DNA from: Litorimonas sp051251645
Lineage (GTDB): Bacteria > Pseudomonadota > Alphaproteobacteria > Caulobacterales > Maricaulaceae
Direction of reading: 5' to 3'
Length of the DNA stretch: 64,000 nt
NCBI GenBank assembly: GCA_051251645.1
Contig: JBPOEY010000001.1
Span: 1,364,001-1,428,000 of the forward strand
Of this stretch, positions 39,888 to 49,249 are shown one piece after another. Under the pieces are notes generated by a model. It was not told the origin of the DNA. It searched no databases and saw only the letters and a list, made by a program, of their open reading frames with translations. The translations under genes were made by a program, and so were the position numbers. Numbering within the stretch: the stretch's first letter is position 1; each line of letters begins with the position of its first letter.

Positions 39888-41693
39888 CTAATTGATCGCC
39901 TCTAAAAAGACGGTCCCAAAGCGTTCGAACTTCGTTTCACCGACCCCTGACACGCCCAGCATCTGACCCCGATTTTTCGGTCGTTTCTGCGCCATGTCGA
40001 TCAAGGTCGCGTCCGAAAATATAATATAGGCTGGCTTGCCAAGCTCCCGCGCCATGTCTCGGCGCAAGCTTTTCAATGTCACAAGCAAATCATGATCCGC
40101 TTGATCCATCAATTCCGGCGCAACTTTGCGCTTGCGGGACTTTGCAGTCTTTGAGCTCATAGGCGCTTTGGGCTCGGTCATTAAAAATACGCCGTTCCCC
40201 GCCACCAAGGCTTGTCCCGCGGCCGTCACGACTATTCGTCCATAACGTTCCATATCCACGCTCAGATAGCCCGTCGCGATAGCCTGCCGCACGAGGGATT
40301 TGAAAAACGCATCGCCCCAACGTTCGCCCGTGCCATGACTTGGCAGTTGATCATGACTGAATTGACGAATTTTGTCTGTGTCTGCGCCGCGCGCGACCGC
40401 GATCACATGGTTGGCCCCAAAGCGTTCACCCGTGTCCTGCGCCGCCCGCATGAAGGCCATCGCCGCGTCCGTCGCATCAATCCGGTCCGGTGGGTTTTCA
40501 CACACGTCACACTGTCCGCACGGCGGCAGATCTTCACCGAAATAGGCCATCAGCACCTGACGCCGACAGGTTGAGGCCTCACAATAGCCGAGCAACGCAT
40601 CAAGCCGCTTATGTTCGCGCAGCTGATGATCTTGGTCAGAATCTTCCTGCGTAATAAATTGACGACGCATGCGAATATCATCGAGCCCATACAGTAGGAC
40701 CGTGTCAGCCGGTTGACCATCACGACCCGCGCGACCGATTTCCTGATAATAAGCTTCGGGCGAACTGGGCAGATTAACGTGAAAAACAAACCGAATATCA
40801 GGCTTGTCGATCCCCATGCCGAACGCAATCGTCGCAACCATGACAATCCCGTCCTCGGCGATAAAACGTTCTTGGTTTTCGAACCGCTGTTCCGCGCTCA
40901 TCCCGGCATGATAGGCCAGCGCAGTGTAGCCTTCCGCGACGAGCGTCCGTGTGTGTTCTTCCGTGCTCTTCCGCGATAGCGCATAGACAATCCCGCTTTC
41001 GCCTGCCCGGTCTTTCATGAAATCGAGCAATTGAGACGACCGATTGATTTTGGGTTTCACGGTCAACGACAGGTTCGGGCGGTCAAACCCTTGGACAATC
41101 ACATCGCCCTTGCTGCCAAACAATTGCGCCGCAATATCGGTTCGTGTGCCCGCGTCTGCCGTGGCGGTAAACGCCGCGACCCGAGCGTTCGGGAATTTTT
41201 CTTTTAGGCCTGACAACATGCCATATTCTGGCCGAAACGCCGGGCCCCACTTCGACACACAATGCGCTTCATCCACAACGAACAAAGGCGGATTAATCTG
41301 TTCCATCGCCGCGAGCATCCGCCCCGTCATCAAGCGTTCGGGCGACATATACAGCAAGTTGACTTCGCCGCGCGCGACACGCTTCCATTCTTCAACATTG
41401 CGCGCGCGGTCTTGTCCGGAATGCAGACAAGACACGGCGACACCGTTCGCGCGCAGAGCCGCGACTTGGTTATCCATCAGCGCGACGAGCGGGCTAATAA
41501 TGATCGTTGTGCCGTCCAGCATCAAAGACGGCACTTGGTAGCAGAGTGATTTACCCGCCCCAGTCGGCATCACCGCCAAGACATTGCGACCTGCCATGAT
41601 CGCATCGATCACCTCTTCCTGACCGGGTCGAAAATCATCATGACCGAAGACGGTTTTTAACGCTTGGTGCATATCGGAAAAGCGTTGCGGCAT
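39888..41693 (-). CDS. recQ: ATP-dependent DNA helicase RecQ
   Basis: Protein of 601 residues with helicase motifs: 0 (FRPGQEEVIDAI), I (MPTGAGKSLCYQ), II (VVDEAHC), III (AFTATAD), the conserved RecQ loop around CVSKWGPAFRPEY, and VI (QEIGRAGRDG). The zinc domain follows (CRRQVLMAYFGEDLPPCGQCDVC split around the turn), then winged helix and a C-terminal HRDC domain (about 520-598). Note Gly-Pro-Ala instead of the usual Gly-His-Asp in the aromatic-rich loop (WGPAF versus WGHDF). ATG 41693 gives the usual length; earlier in-frame codons are unlikely. Confidence 0.93.
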   Translation of the reverse strand: MPQRFSDMHQALKTVFGHDDFRPGQEEVIDAIMAGRNVLAVMPTGAGKSLCYQVPSLMLDGTTIIISPLVALMDNQVAALRANGVAVSCLHSGQDRARNVEEWKRVARGEVNLLYMSPERLMTGRMLAAMEQINPPLFVVDEAHCVSKWGPAFRPEYGMLSGLKEKFPNARVAAFTATADAGTRTDIAAQLFGSKGDVIVQGFDRPNLSLTVKPKINRSSQLLDFMKDRAGESGIVYALSRKSTEEHTRTLVAEGYTALAYHAGMSAEQRFENQERFIAEDGIVMVATIAFGMGIDKPDIRFVFHVNLPSSPEAYYQEIGRAGRDGQPADTVLLYGLDDIRMRRQFITQEDSDQDHQLREHKRLDALLGYCEASTCRRQVLMAYFGEDLPPCGQCDVCENPPDRIDATDAAMAFMRAAQDTGERFGANHVIAVARGADTDKIRQFSHDQLPSHGTGERWGDAFFKSLVRQAIATGYLSVDMERYGRIVVTAAGQALVAGNGVFLMTEPKAPMSSKTAKSRKRKVAPELMDQADHDLLVTLKSLRRDMARELGKPAYIIFSDATLIDMAQKRPKNRGQMLGVSGVGETKFERFGTVFLEAIN

Positions 41694-41795
41694 GAAACGC
41701 TCACTGGGGTGGTTCGGCAATCGCGACAAGCCCCAGATTTCGCGCAAAGCACAGCTTTCCACACGCGCCTCGCTATGACATAGCCGCACCCGATC

Positions 41796-43649
41796 ATGGC
41801 TCGTTCTCCCGATTCCAAAGACTTTGCTCGTTCAACAGGCGCCGCCTTCGCGGCACAGATCGAACAGGACAAAGGTCACCGCGACCGCTCCCGGTCGTTA
41901 AAGCCGCTGGCGGCGCTTTGGCCGTTCGTGAAGCGCTACCCCGGACGGATGGTCGGCTTTCTAATTTTCCTCGTTTTATCGACCATTTTTACCTTGTCTC
42001 TACCGGGGGCATTGAAAGCGATTATTGACTGCGGGTTCTCGGACGAGACACCGGCCTATTGTGCGAATTTCCCGGTGGATGCGACGACCAGTGTTGATGG
42101 GTATTTTCAGCTCTTCATTCTTTTCGCCATTCTCTTTTCGAGCTTCGGCGCCTTGCGTTTCTACTTCATCACGACGCTTGGACAGCGCGTCATTGCTGAT
42201 TTGCGTCGCGCTATCTTTGATCGACTAACAGCCTTGTCGCCCGCTTATTTCGAACGCATTCGCACAGGCGAGGTTTTGTCCCGGCTGACGACGGATACGA
42301 CACTGATTGAAACAGTCGTCACCGGATCGATCAGCTTTGCGATCCGGTCGATTGCGACCATCATTGGCTCCATCATCCTGATGTTCTGGTTTAGTTGGCA
42401 ACTCGCCTTGCTGGTGATGGCCGTTGGCGGTGTCATTTTTGTGGTCGTGTTTGTCGTGACCCCGATCATTCGCCGTCTGTCACGCGACGGGCAGGACCGA
42501 TTAGCCGAAGCGTCGGGCCGTGCCAGTGAAGCCATTTCGTCCATTCAAACGGTCCAAGCTTATACGCGAGAAGCGTTAGAGCGCGAACAATTCGGCGACG
42601 CCATTGAGCGGACCTATGCGGTCCACGCCAAAAGGATCGTCATCCAAAGTTGGCTCACGGCTGTCCTCTTTGCGGTTGGTATGGGCGGTATCACAGGAAT
42701 TTTATGGTATGGTGCGCGGCAGGTCATGGCGGGAAACATGACGGGCGGCAGCATTGTCGCATTTACCGTGCTCTCAATCTTGGCCGTCTCCAGCCTGTCC
42801 TCGCTAACCGAGACGTGGACAAACTTATTGCGCGCTGCTGGGGCGTCGGAACGGCTGGTCGATATTTTGAATGAAACTCCGACGATCACAGGTGAAGACA
42901 TGCCCAAACACGTCGATCCGATCAGCTTCGATGATGTCACTTTCATCTATCCAACCCGACCTGATGCATCCGCTCTAAGCGATGTCAGTTTCACAGTGAA
43001 TTCCGGAGAAACAGTAGCGCTCGTCGGGCCGAGCGGCGCAGGGAAAACCACCGTATTCCAGCTGCTACTACGCTTCTACGATGTGCAAACGGGATCAATT
43101 CGGCTGGGCAACGTTGATATCCGCACATTGGAGCCAGAGGCTCTACGCGCGCAAATCGCGGTCGTGCAACAAGGCGCCCCGCTGTTCTCAGGGACTGCGT
43201 TTGAGAACATCGCCTATGGCCGCGAAGGCGCGTCTCGCGATGAGGTCATCGCCGCCGCCAAAGCTGCCTTTGCGCATGAGTTCATCGACGCGCTCCCATC
43301 GGGCTATGACACGGATATTGGCGAGCGCGGCGCGACACTCTCAGGCGGGCAGCGCCAGCGCATCGCCATTGCCCGCGCCATATTGCGAGACGCCCCAATC
43401 CTCCTGCTGGACGAAGCCACGTCTGCGCTAGATTCTGAGAGCGAACGGGCCGTGCAACTCGCGTTTGAAACGTTGCGGCAAGGCCGCACAACATTGGTCA
43501 TCGCACACCGTCTTGCGACCGTGCTGAAAGCGGACCGGATTATTGTGTTGGAGGGGGGGCGCGTGGTTGAAACCGGCACACATGAAGCGCTCAGTGCGCA
43601 AGGCGGGCTCTATGCGCGACTGGCTGAGCTGCAGTTTACGGCGGGGTGA
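41796..43649 (+). CDS. ABC exporter, fused membrane and ATPase domains
   Basis: Protein of 617 residues, half transporter acting as a dimer. Six membrane helices lie at about 45-330, then the ATPase: Walker A VGPSGAGKTT (about 410-419), Q-loop in VVQQGAPLFSGT, signature LSGGQRQR, Walker B ILLLDEATSALDSE and switch His in VIAHRL. It is of the MsbA/lipid- or drug-exporter type. The 45 residues ahead of the first helix are charged, and a Cys-containing loop (about 78-95) faces the periplasm. Substrate unknown. The start lies about 100 bp from the divergent recQ start. Confidence 0.92.
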   Translation: MARSPDSKDFARSTGAAFAAQIEQDKGHRDRSRSLKPLAALWPFVKRYPGRMVGFLIFLVLSTIFTLSLPGALKAIIDCGFSDETPAYCANFPVDATTSVDGYFQLFILFAILFSSFGALRFYFITTLGQRVIADLRRAIFDRLTALSPAYFERIRTGEVLSRLTTDTTLIETVVTGSISFAIRSIATIIGSIILMFWFSWQLALLVMAVGGVIFVVVFVVTPIIRRLSRDGQDRLAEASGRASEAISSIQTVQAYTREALEREQFGDAIERTYAVHAKRIVIQSWLTAVLFAVGMGGITGILWYGARQVMAGNMTGGSIVAFTVLSILAVSSLSSLTETWTNLLRAAGASERLVDILNETPTITGEDMPKHVDPISFDDVTFIYPTRPDASALSDVSFTVNSGETVALVGPSGAGKTTVFQLLLRFYDVQTGSIRLGNVDIRTLEPEALRAQIAVVQQGAPLFSGTAFENIAYGREGASRDEVIAAAKAAFAHEFIDALPSGYDTDIGERGATLSGGQRQRIAIARAILRDAPILLLDEATSALDSESERAVQLAFETLRQGRTTLVIAHRLATVLKADRIIVLEGGRVVETGTHEALSAQGGLYARLAELQFTAG

Positions 43650-43716
43650 TTAACGCTACGCCGCTCAGACCCATCATGGGTAGAGCAGAACTTCAAACAT
43701 AGAAACACCCCTTCCT

Positions 43717-43809
43717 GCCGACTTGGTCGGCGGGTCCATGGCGCGATGTTGAACCTGAATTCGATTTACGAGAATTCCAGTCCATGGATAGGCCGATCAA
43801 GTCGGCCTA
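43717..43809. repeat. Nested palindromic element before serS
   Basis: Two 25-bp arms (43717-43741 and 43782-43806) are complementary except at four or five positions. Each arm contains its own small hairpin: GCCGA/TCGGC in the left arm and, in the right, a perfect 8-bp stem at 43789-43809. The centre carries GAATTC at 43757-43762 and 43772-43777 around nine bases. The element sits between the converging ABC exporter and serS genes. It resembles a REP/BIME-type or MITE-like unit. I saw no second copy in the window. Confidence 0.7.
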
Positions 43810-43828
43810 AGAGGGCTTAAATTAGGTT

Positions 43829-45097
43829 TCACCCAATCCGCTCTACCCCACCCATATAGGGCACGAGCGCCGTTGGCACGGTGATGCTGCCGTCTTCATT
43901 TTGGTAATTTTCGAGCACTGCGACGAGCGTCCGGCCCACAGCCAGCCCACTCCCATTGAGCGTATGGACGAAGCGGTTATCCTTCTCGCCCGCCCGGTAA
44001 CGCGCATTCATGCGCCGCGCTTGGAAGTCTCCACAATTCGAAATCGAACTGATCTCGCGGTAAGTCTCTTGGCTCGGCAGCCACACATCAATGTCATAGC
44101 TCTTGCGCGCGCCAAAACCGAGATCACCTGTACACAGTTCAACCACGCGGTAAGGGAGTTCCAGCTTTTGCAGCACGGCTTCGGCACAGCGCAGCATATT
44201 CTTATGCTCATCGTCGCTCGTCTCAGGCGTCGCGATTGACACCAACTCAACTTTGTTAAACTGATGCTGACGGATCATGCCTTTGGTGTCACGTCCAGCA
44301 GAGCCAGCTTCAGAGCGGAAACACGGCGTATGCGCTGTCATCCGGCGCGGCAGCGTGTCGGCGTCGAGAATGCTTTCGCGGACCGTGTTGGTGAGCGACA
44401 CTTCGGCGGTGGGGATGAGGTAGTGGTCACCCGTTGTTTTGTAGAGGTCTTCCTCAAACTTCGGTAATTGCCCCGTGCCTGTCAGCGCATTCGCCCAGAC
44501 GAGCAACGGCGGGCTTGTTTCTTCAAACCCCTCTCCCGCCTGCATATCCAGCATCATGGCAGCGAGTGCCCGGTCCATTCGGGACAACGCCCCGCGCAGC
44601 ACAACAAAACGGCTCCCGCTCATCTTGGCGGCGGTTTCGAAATCCATCATCCCCAGCGCTTCGCCGAGATCATCATGCGCTTTGGGCGTGAAACCAAAGG
44701 CGCGGGGTTCGCCCCATTTCGCGATTTCAACATTATCATCTTCGCTGTCGCCGTGCGGGACGTCGTCAGCGGGAATATTCGGCAGGCTGGCGAGGAGATC
44801 GTTGAGAACAGCGGTTTCGCTATCCAGTTGCACCCCGAGCGCGGCAATGACGTTTTTCGCGCCTGCGACTTCAGTTTTCAACCGTTCGGCTTCGTCCTTG
44901 TCGCCCCGCCCCATGGCCGCGCCGATTTGCTTGGACGCTTTATTGCGCGCGGCTTCGGCCTCTTGGACCATGGTCTTGCACTTCCGGATCAACACATCCT
45001 TTTCGAGGATGATTTTTGTTTGCGGGTCGAGCCCACGGCTTGACCAGCCCGCATCAAAGGCGTCGGGATTTTCGCGTATGGCTTTTAGGTCGAACAT
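43829..45097 (-). CDS. serS: Seryl-tRNA synthetase
   Basis: Protein of 422 residues. Long N-terminal antiparallel coiled coil (about 27-105) that reads the tRNA(Ser) variable arm, then the class II core: motif 1 around GSRFVVLRGALSRMDRAL, motif 2 in HTPCFRSEAGSAGRDTKG split over the turn, and motif 3 LNGSGLAVGRTLVAVLENYQ (about 380-399), ending VPYMGG. It stands alone on the minus strand between the palindrome 43717-43809 and the SixA-like gene. Confidence 0.97.
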   Translation of the reverse strand: MFDLKAIRENPDAFDAGWSSRGLDPQTKIILEKDVLIRKCKTMVQEAEAARNKASKQIGAAMGRGDKDEAERLKTEVAGAKNVIAALGVQLDSETAVLNDLLASLPNIPADDVPHGDSEDDNVEIAKWGEPRAFGFTPKAHDDLGEALGMMDFETAAKMSGSRFVVLRGALSRMDRALAAMMLDMQAGEGFEETSPPLLVWANALTGTGQLPKFEEDLYKTTGDHYLIPTAEVSLTNTVRESILDADTLPRRMTAHTPCFRSEAGSAGRDTKGMIRQHQFNKVELVSIATPETSDDEHKNMLRCAEAVLQKLELPYRVVELCTGDLGFGARKSYDIDVWLPSQETYREISSISNCGDFQARRMNARYRAGEKDNRFVHTLNGSGLAVGRTLVAVLENYQNEDGSITVPTALVPYMGGVERIG

Positions 45098-45244
45098 GGG
45101 CGTGTTTCATCAATCAAAAGGTTAGGCTTCAAAGGTCGGGATCGCCATAAGGCTGTGGATGGACGGCGTAAAGCGTCCGCAACTGATCCAAGCATTTCTG
45201 GGCCATGCATTGAGCCGGACCGGACAAGCCGCTAGGCTCCCGCT

Positions 45245-45739
45245 ATGCTCACTCACCTGCTGCTTATGCGTCACGCCAAATCAAGCTGGAACAGCGCCGC
45301 GCAATCCGATCATGAACGCCCGCTCAATGCGCGCGGGCGACGGGCCGCGACGCAAGTCGGTCACGTGTTGACCGCGCGCGGATATACACCCGAGACGATC
45401 TGGAGCAGCGACGCCGTGCGCACGCGCGAAACCGCCATGCGGCTGATCCGGGCGATCCCCGGCGCGCAGCGCATCGATTACTTCAGTGAGTTTTATCACG
45501 CGTCGCCCTCCGATGTGTTCACGGTCGCCCAGATGCACGGCGAGCCCGATGTCGAACGGTTAATGTGGCTTGGTCACAATCCAGGCTGGTCAGAATTGCA
45601 CGGCATAATGAGCGGACAAGACATAGACTTCCCGACCGGAGCCTGTTCTGTGTTTCAACGCGTAGATGACAGCGACTGGCTGTCCCCGCACAGCTGGCGC
45701 TTGATTGATTTCATTTTGCCCCGTGAGTTAGAGGCATGA
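45245..45739 (+). CDS. SixA-like histidine phosphatase
   Basis: Protein of 164 residues of the histidine phosphatase superfamily. The phosphate pocket has LLLMRHAKSSWN (Arg-His-x-Lys, the SixA variant), ERPLNARGRRAA, an Arg in DAVRTRETA and the second His in LWLGHNPGWSEL. SixA dephosphorylates phosphohistidine in phosphotransfer proteins such as ArcB or NPr. The target here is not known. Its TGA overlaps the ATG of the small membrane protein that follows (ATGA). Confidence 0.88.
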   Translation: MLTHLLLMRHAKSSWNSAAQSDHERPLNARGRRAATQVGHVLTARGYTPETIWSSDAVRTRETAMRLIRAIPGAQRIDYFSEFYHASPSDVFTVAQMHGEPDVERLMWLGHNPGWSELHGIMSGQDIDFPTGACSVFQRVDDSDWLSPHSWRLIDFILPRELEA

Positions 45740-45933
45740 ATGAAAAGCTGCTGGCGATCTGGCGGCTCACCGTCGCGGTGCTGCTCTACCCTCTCGCCCT
45801 CGCCGCGCTGATCTGGATTTGGTGGACCGGAAAACCCGCGATCTGGGGGGTGGCCGTTATGGTCGTCGTTTTGATGTCCGACCGAACTTGGCTGTTTTTG
45901 CTGCGGCGGCTATTTTCCTTGGGACGGAAATAG
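45736..45933 (+). CDS. Small two-helix membrane protein, unknown
   Basis: Protein of 65 residues with helices at about 7-28 and 32-52, a Trp-rich turn (IWWTGKPAIW) and a basic C-terminal tail ending FSLGRK. It is coupled to the SixA-like gene by an ATGA overlap. I recognise no family. The positively charged end should stay in the cytoplasm. Its stop lies within the terminator hairpin of the gene that converges on it. Confidence 0.65.
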   Translation: MNEKLLAIWRLTVAVLLYPLALAALIWIWWTGKPAIWGVAVMVVVLMSDRTWLFLLRRLFSLGRK

Positions 45934-45964
45934 AAAAGCGCCCGCGGCAGCGGACTGCCGGGGC
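45932..45964 (-). terminator. Rho-independent terminator of the minus-strand crt-side transcript
   Basis: Stem of ten pairs with one bulged G (right arm 45955-45964, loop CGGA at 45951-45954, left arm 45940-45950). Read on the minus strand it is followed by GCTTTTCTATTT. It lies 27 bp after the stop of the 130-residue membrane protein and partly within the end of the opposing small gene. Confidence 0.7.
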
Positions 45965-45990
45965 ACCAGATTATCTGCAAACGTCTGTCT

Positions 45991-46383
45991 TTATTTCAGA
46001 GCGAGCAACGTGTCTTCATCTCGTAGAACATAGAGCAGACCCATCGCCGCTGCAGCTGGAATGGCCGCGAGGAAGAGCTGGTTAAAGCTCTCCGTGCCCA
46101 TGATGTAAAACGGTAAGGCGACGAGGATAGCGCCTGCATGGAGCACAAAAACGAGGCCATAGCTGATCCGTTTCTTAAACCCGAGCAGAAACGCGAGCAG
46201 CAAGACCATCCAGAACGCCCCAATGGCGTAACCAACCGTCTCATTTAGGCCCGGTAGGTGGTAATATTTTTTGGCAATTCCGCTGGCTGATTCTGGGTTC
46301 AAAAACCGCATCAATTGCCACGGCAGCAGGAAGTAAAAAATAGACAGCCGCGTCAAAAATAGTGGCCAGCGAAGTTTCGGCAT
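45991..46383 (-). CDS. Four-helix membrane protein, DoxX-like
   Basis: Protein of 130 residues and four predicted helices (about 8-26, 46-68, 75-95 and 101-122), which is the size and layout of DoxX-type proteins; no diagnostic motif is seen, so the family is only a guess. The start is excellent: AGGAGG five bases before ATG 46383. It lies 94 bp downstream of crtI, with a hairpin at 46460-46475 between them, so it may have its own promoter. A terminator follows it. Confidence 0.65.
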   Translation of the reverse strand: MPKLRWPLFLTRLSIFYFLLPWQLMRFLNPESASGIAKKYYHLPGLNETVGYAIGAFWMVLLLAFLLGFKKRISYGLVFVLHAGAILVALPFYIMGTESFNQLFLAAIPAAAAMGLLYVLRDEDTLLALK

Positions 46384-46459
46384 AAGAGCCTCCTAGTTCA
46401 AATTGGGAGCGCTTTAGCAGAGCTTCGAAACAAAGTGCGACATTCTGTGGTGATTTCAG

Positions 46460-46475
46460 GTCACGACAGCGTGAC
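46460..46475 (-). terminator. Short hairpin just after crtI
   Basis: GTCACG at 46460-46465 pairs with CGTGAC at 46470-46475 around ACAG, 3 bp past the crtI stop. There is no T tract. It could slow decay of the crt message or weakly end it. Confidence 0.3.
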
Positions 46476-46477
46476 AC

Positions 46478-48031
46478 CTACACGATCAGAGCCGCCTTAA
46501 AATCATCGGCAACAACACCGGCTGTCGCTTTCGCCGCCCCAACGACACCTGGAACACCGGCGCCCGGATGTGTGCCTGCGCCGACAATATACATGTTACT
46601 CAGCACATCATCGCGGTTGTGCGGCCGGAACCATGCGGATTGCGTCAGGATCGGCTCAATCGAAAAAGCGCTGCCGTGATGCGTGTTCATTTCGTCGCGG
46701 AAGCCAAACGGCGTGAGCGTCTTTTGAACAACGAGATCGCGGCGCAAGTTCGGAATCGAATGCTCTTCCAGATAGTCGAGAATCTTATCCGCATATTGCG
46801 GCCCAACGATGTCCCAATCAACGTCGGCATGACCCAAATGCGGCACAGGCGACAGGACATAATAAGAGCTACAGCCCTCGGGCGCCATGGACGGGTCCGT
46901 CACGCAAGGCGCGTGTAAATAGAGCGAAAAGTCGTCCGGCAGTTTGCGGCCTTTGCCGAAAATTTCTGCGATCAATTCCCGGTACCGTTGCCCAAGCAAA
47001 ATGATGTGATGTTTCATCTCTGGATGGGTCGTTTTCAAACCAAAATAGAGCACGAAAAGCGACATAGAGTGGCTCTTCTTGGCCAAGCTCTTGCCGTAAC
47101 TTTTACCGCGATCATGCCCGCGTAAAAGTTGCTTATACGTGTGCACCACGTCGGCGTTAGACGCGACGAGATCCGCATCCATCGACCAACCGTCAGCCGC
47201 CTCAACCCCTGTCACGCGGTCGCCATCAGTCCGAATATCGGTAATTTCAGTTGAGAGTCGGAGCGTCCCGCCCATATCTTCGAACAGCTTGATCATACCG
47301 TCGATCAGCGCGCCCGTGCCACCTTTCGCAAACCAGACGCCGCCTTTACGTTCCAGCGCATGGATAAGGGCATAGATGGAGCTGGTCTTAAACGGGTTTC
47401 CGCCAACGAGCAGTGACTGAAAGCTCAGCAATTGCCGCACGCGGTCGTTTTTCACGAACTTGCTGACCATTTGGTAGACACTCTTATCCGCGCGCAAACG
47501 GATGAGTTGCGGCGCGGCTTGGAACATTTGCCGCATTTTTAGAAAGGCCGTCGTGCCGAGCTTTTCATAGCCCTCACGATAGAGTTCCTGACTATACGCA
47601 AGAAAGCGGCGGTAGCCCTTCACATCCTCTGCATTGCGGGCCTCAATCTCAGCTTCCAGCTTCTCCTGACTGGCCCAATAATCGAGTGTGTCGCCATCTT
47701 CCCACTGCAGTCGGTAAAACGGGTCCACAGGCAGCAAGGTGACATAGTCATCCATATTTCGGTCCGTCAGGTCCCATAGCTCGCGCAGGCAATTGGGATC
47801 GGTAATAACGGTGGGACCGCCATCAAATTTGAAACCATCTTCTTCGTAGACGTAGGCGCGGCCACCGGGCTTGTCCCGATTGTCGATGATGGTGGTATCG
47901 AACCCCATGCTTTGCAGACGAATTGCCAAAGCAATTCCACCAAACCCGGCGCCAATCACGATGGCTGTCGGCTTCGTTCCATGGCTCTGTTTAGCAGTAG
48001 CCATCTCGGCCGGATCAAGAGTTACAGTCAT
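46478..48031 (-). CDS. crtI: Phytoene desaturase
   Basis: Protein of 517 residues that converts phytoene to lycopene in four steps at the membrane. FAD-binding Rossmann motif VIGAGFGGIALAIRL (about 25-40), GGRAYVYEEDGFKFDGGPTVI split over the turn, and the carotenoid-desaturase C-terminal signature GAGTHPGAGVPGVVGAAKATAGV (about 485-508, shown in part). ATG 48031 overlaps the crtY stop (ATGA), so the two carotenoid genes are co-translated. No phytoene synthase (crtB) or crtE is in the window; they must lie elsewhere. Confidence 0.95.
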   Translation of the reverse strand: MTVTLDPAEMATAKQSHGTKPTAIVIGAGFGGIALAIRLQSMGFDTTIIDNRDKPGGRAYVYEEDGFKFDGGPTVITDPNCLRELWDLTDRNMDDYVTLLPVDPFYRLQWEDGDTLDYWASQEKLEAEIEARNAEDVKGYRRFLAYSQELYREGYEKLGTTAFLKMRQMFQAAPQLIRLRADKSVYQMVSKFVKNDRVRQLLSFQSLLVGGNPFKTSSIYALIHALERKGGVWFAKGGTGALIDGMIKLFEDMGGTLRLSTEITDIRTDGDRVTGVEAADGWSMDADLVASNADVVHTYKQLLRGHDRGKSYGKSLAKKSHSMSLFVLYFGLKTTHPEMKHHIILLGQRYRELIAEIFGKGRKLPDDFSLYLHAPCVTDPSMAPEGCSSYYVLSPVPHLGHADVDWDIVGPQYADKILDYLEEHSIPNLRRDLVVQKTLTPFGFRDEMNTHHGSAFSIEPILTQSAWFRPHNRDDVLSNMYIVGAGTHPGAGVPGVVGAAKATAGVVADDFKAALIV

Positions 48032-49209
48032 GTGTCGTGTCCCTTTGCGCGGGCTTGGCCGCGCTGCCGCCGGATGAAGGCGGATTCACTAAAGTTTGCA
48101 AGCGCTTTGCTTACGGGTACGGGCGGCTTTCCGATGAGAATTCGTGCCTTATCGCGCAGTGACAAATCGTTGCGGTAGAAACGCCGGATCAATCGATCCC
48201 CCAAGCCATAAAACCGCTGCAAGACAATGTAGCGTTTCGCAGGCTCCGCCGCTTGGAAAAACATCCGGTTAAGCAGACGGGCGTAGCGTTCCCGCGCAAT
48301 GTGATGACGGCGGAAGGCAACCACGGCGCTCGGGGCAGCCTGTGGACCATCGCGCTTGATCGCCTGCGCAAGAACATCGGCAACCTCGACCGCAGGCGGA
48401 ACGGTGAAGCCTGTTGCCGCGACAGCAAACCCGCCGCCCAAGCCAATTTTCGCGCTGTCATCATTCCGGTCAGTCGCCATCATCATTGGCAGAACGCCTT
48501 TTTCGCGCCGTACCGTTGTGTAAGCCCCCCAACCTTTATCCTGAATATAGGCTTCAATGCGGTCACCGATTTCATTGTCTGATAAATGCGGCGCGTCTGA
48601 GAAATACGTGTCTTCGACCAGCATCTCCCGATCTGAAAACGGCAATAAATACATGAAGCGATAGCCATCGAGCTGTTCAACGGTTGCGTCCATAATGACT
48701 GGACGGTCAACGCCGTGAGGTTTGTCCGTGCGGATGACGTGACCAACAAATTTCTGCCACCCGGGAAACTCATCGTCACGCGGTCGATATCCGGTCGCAT
48801 CAATATGTGGGATGTCTGTTCGCTCTGGCGCGCGGCTCCGGAGGTGGACCTGCAAGCGCCCCGATTGAATAAACGGTTCGACACAGGCGAATAATGTGTC
48901 GGAATTACCGGAACAATATTCGATCTCCAAAGTTCGCGTATGAGTTGGGAACCGAACATCATATCGGGGCCAACGATGCGCGACAAACGGCGCAAACCAA
49001 TCCCGTAGGCCAGGCGCGATATCCGAGCCATTAAACGACCACGTATGATCGCCTGCGATTCGTTCGGACGTCTCATAAATCGCGATGACCAGCGCGGGAT
49101 TGACACTCAGACAGCGCCACGCCGCCACAAGACCCGATAATCCCGCGCCAGAAATAAGCAGGTCGGGCGCTTGAGCGCCGATCTTTGGGCTTTCCGCTTG
49201 CAGAGCCAT
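48028..49209 (-). CDS. crtY: Lycopene beta-cyclase, CrtY type
   Basis: Protein of 393 residues that cyclises both ends of lycopene to beta-carotene. Dinucleotide motif LLISGAGLSGLVAAWRC (about 16-32), the CrtY-specific IAGDHTWSF, then FMYLLPFSDREMLVEDTYFSD with the acidic catalytic motif and GGFAVAATGFTVPPAVEVA. ATG 49209 is used; a GTG at 49218 with GGAG upstream is an alternative. It overlaps crtI and faces the amidohydrolase gene (40 bp between starts). It predicts a coloured cell containing beta-carotene or a derivative. Confidence 0.92.
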   Translation of the reverse strand: MALQAESPKIGAQAPDLLISGAGLSGLVAAWRCLSVNPALVIAIYETSERIAGDHTWSFNGSDIAPGLRDWFAPFVAHRWPRYDVRFPTHTRTLEIEYCSGNSDTLFACVEPFIQSGRLQVHLRSRAPERTDIPHIDATGYRPRDDEFPGWQKFVGHVIRTDKPHGVDRPVIMDATVEQLDGYRFMYLLPFSDREMLVEDTYFSDAPHLSDNEIGDRIEAYIQDKGWGAYTTVRREKGVLPMMMATDRNDDSAKIGLGGGFAVAATGFTVPPAVEVADVLAQAIKRDGPQAAPSAVVAFRRHHIARERYARLLNRMFFQAAEPAKRYIVLQRFYGLGDRLIRRFYRNDLSLRDKARILIGKPPVPVSKALANFSESAFIRRQRGQARAKGHDT

Positions 49210-49249
49210 CGCGGCCACGCTTAGCTTACTCCACAACTAAGGACTACAG

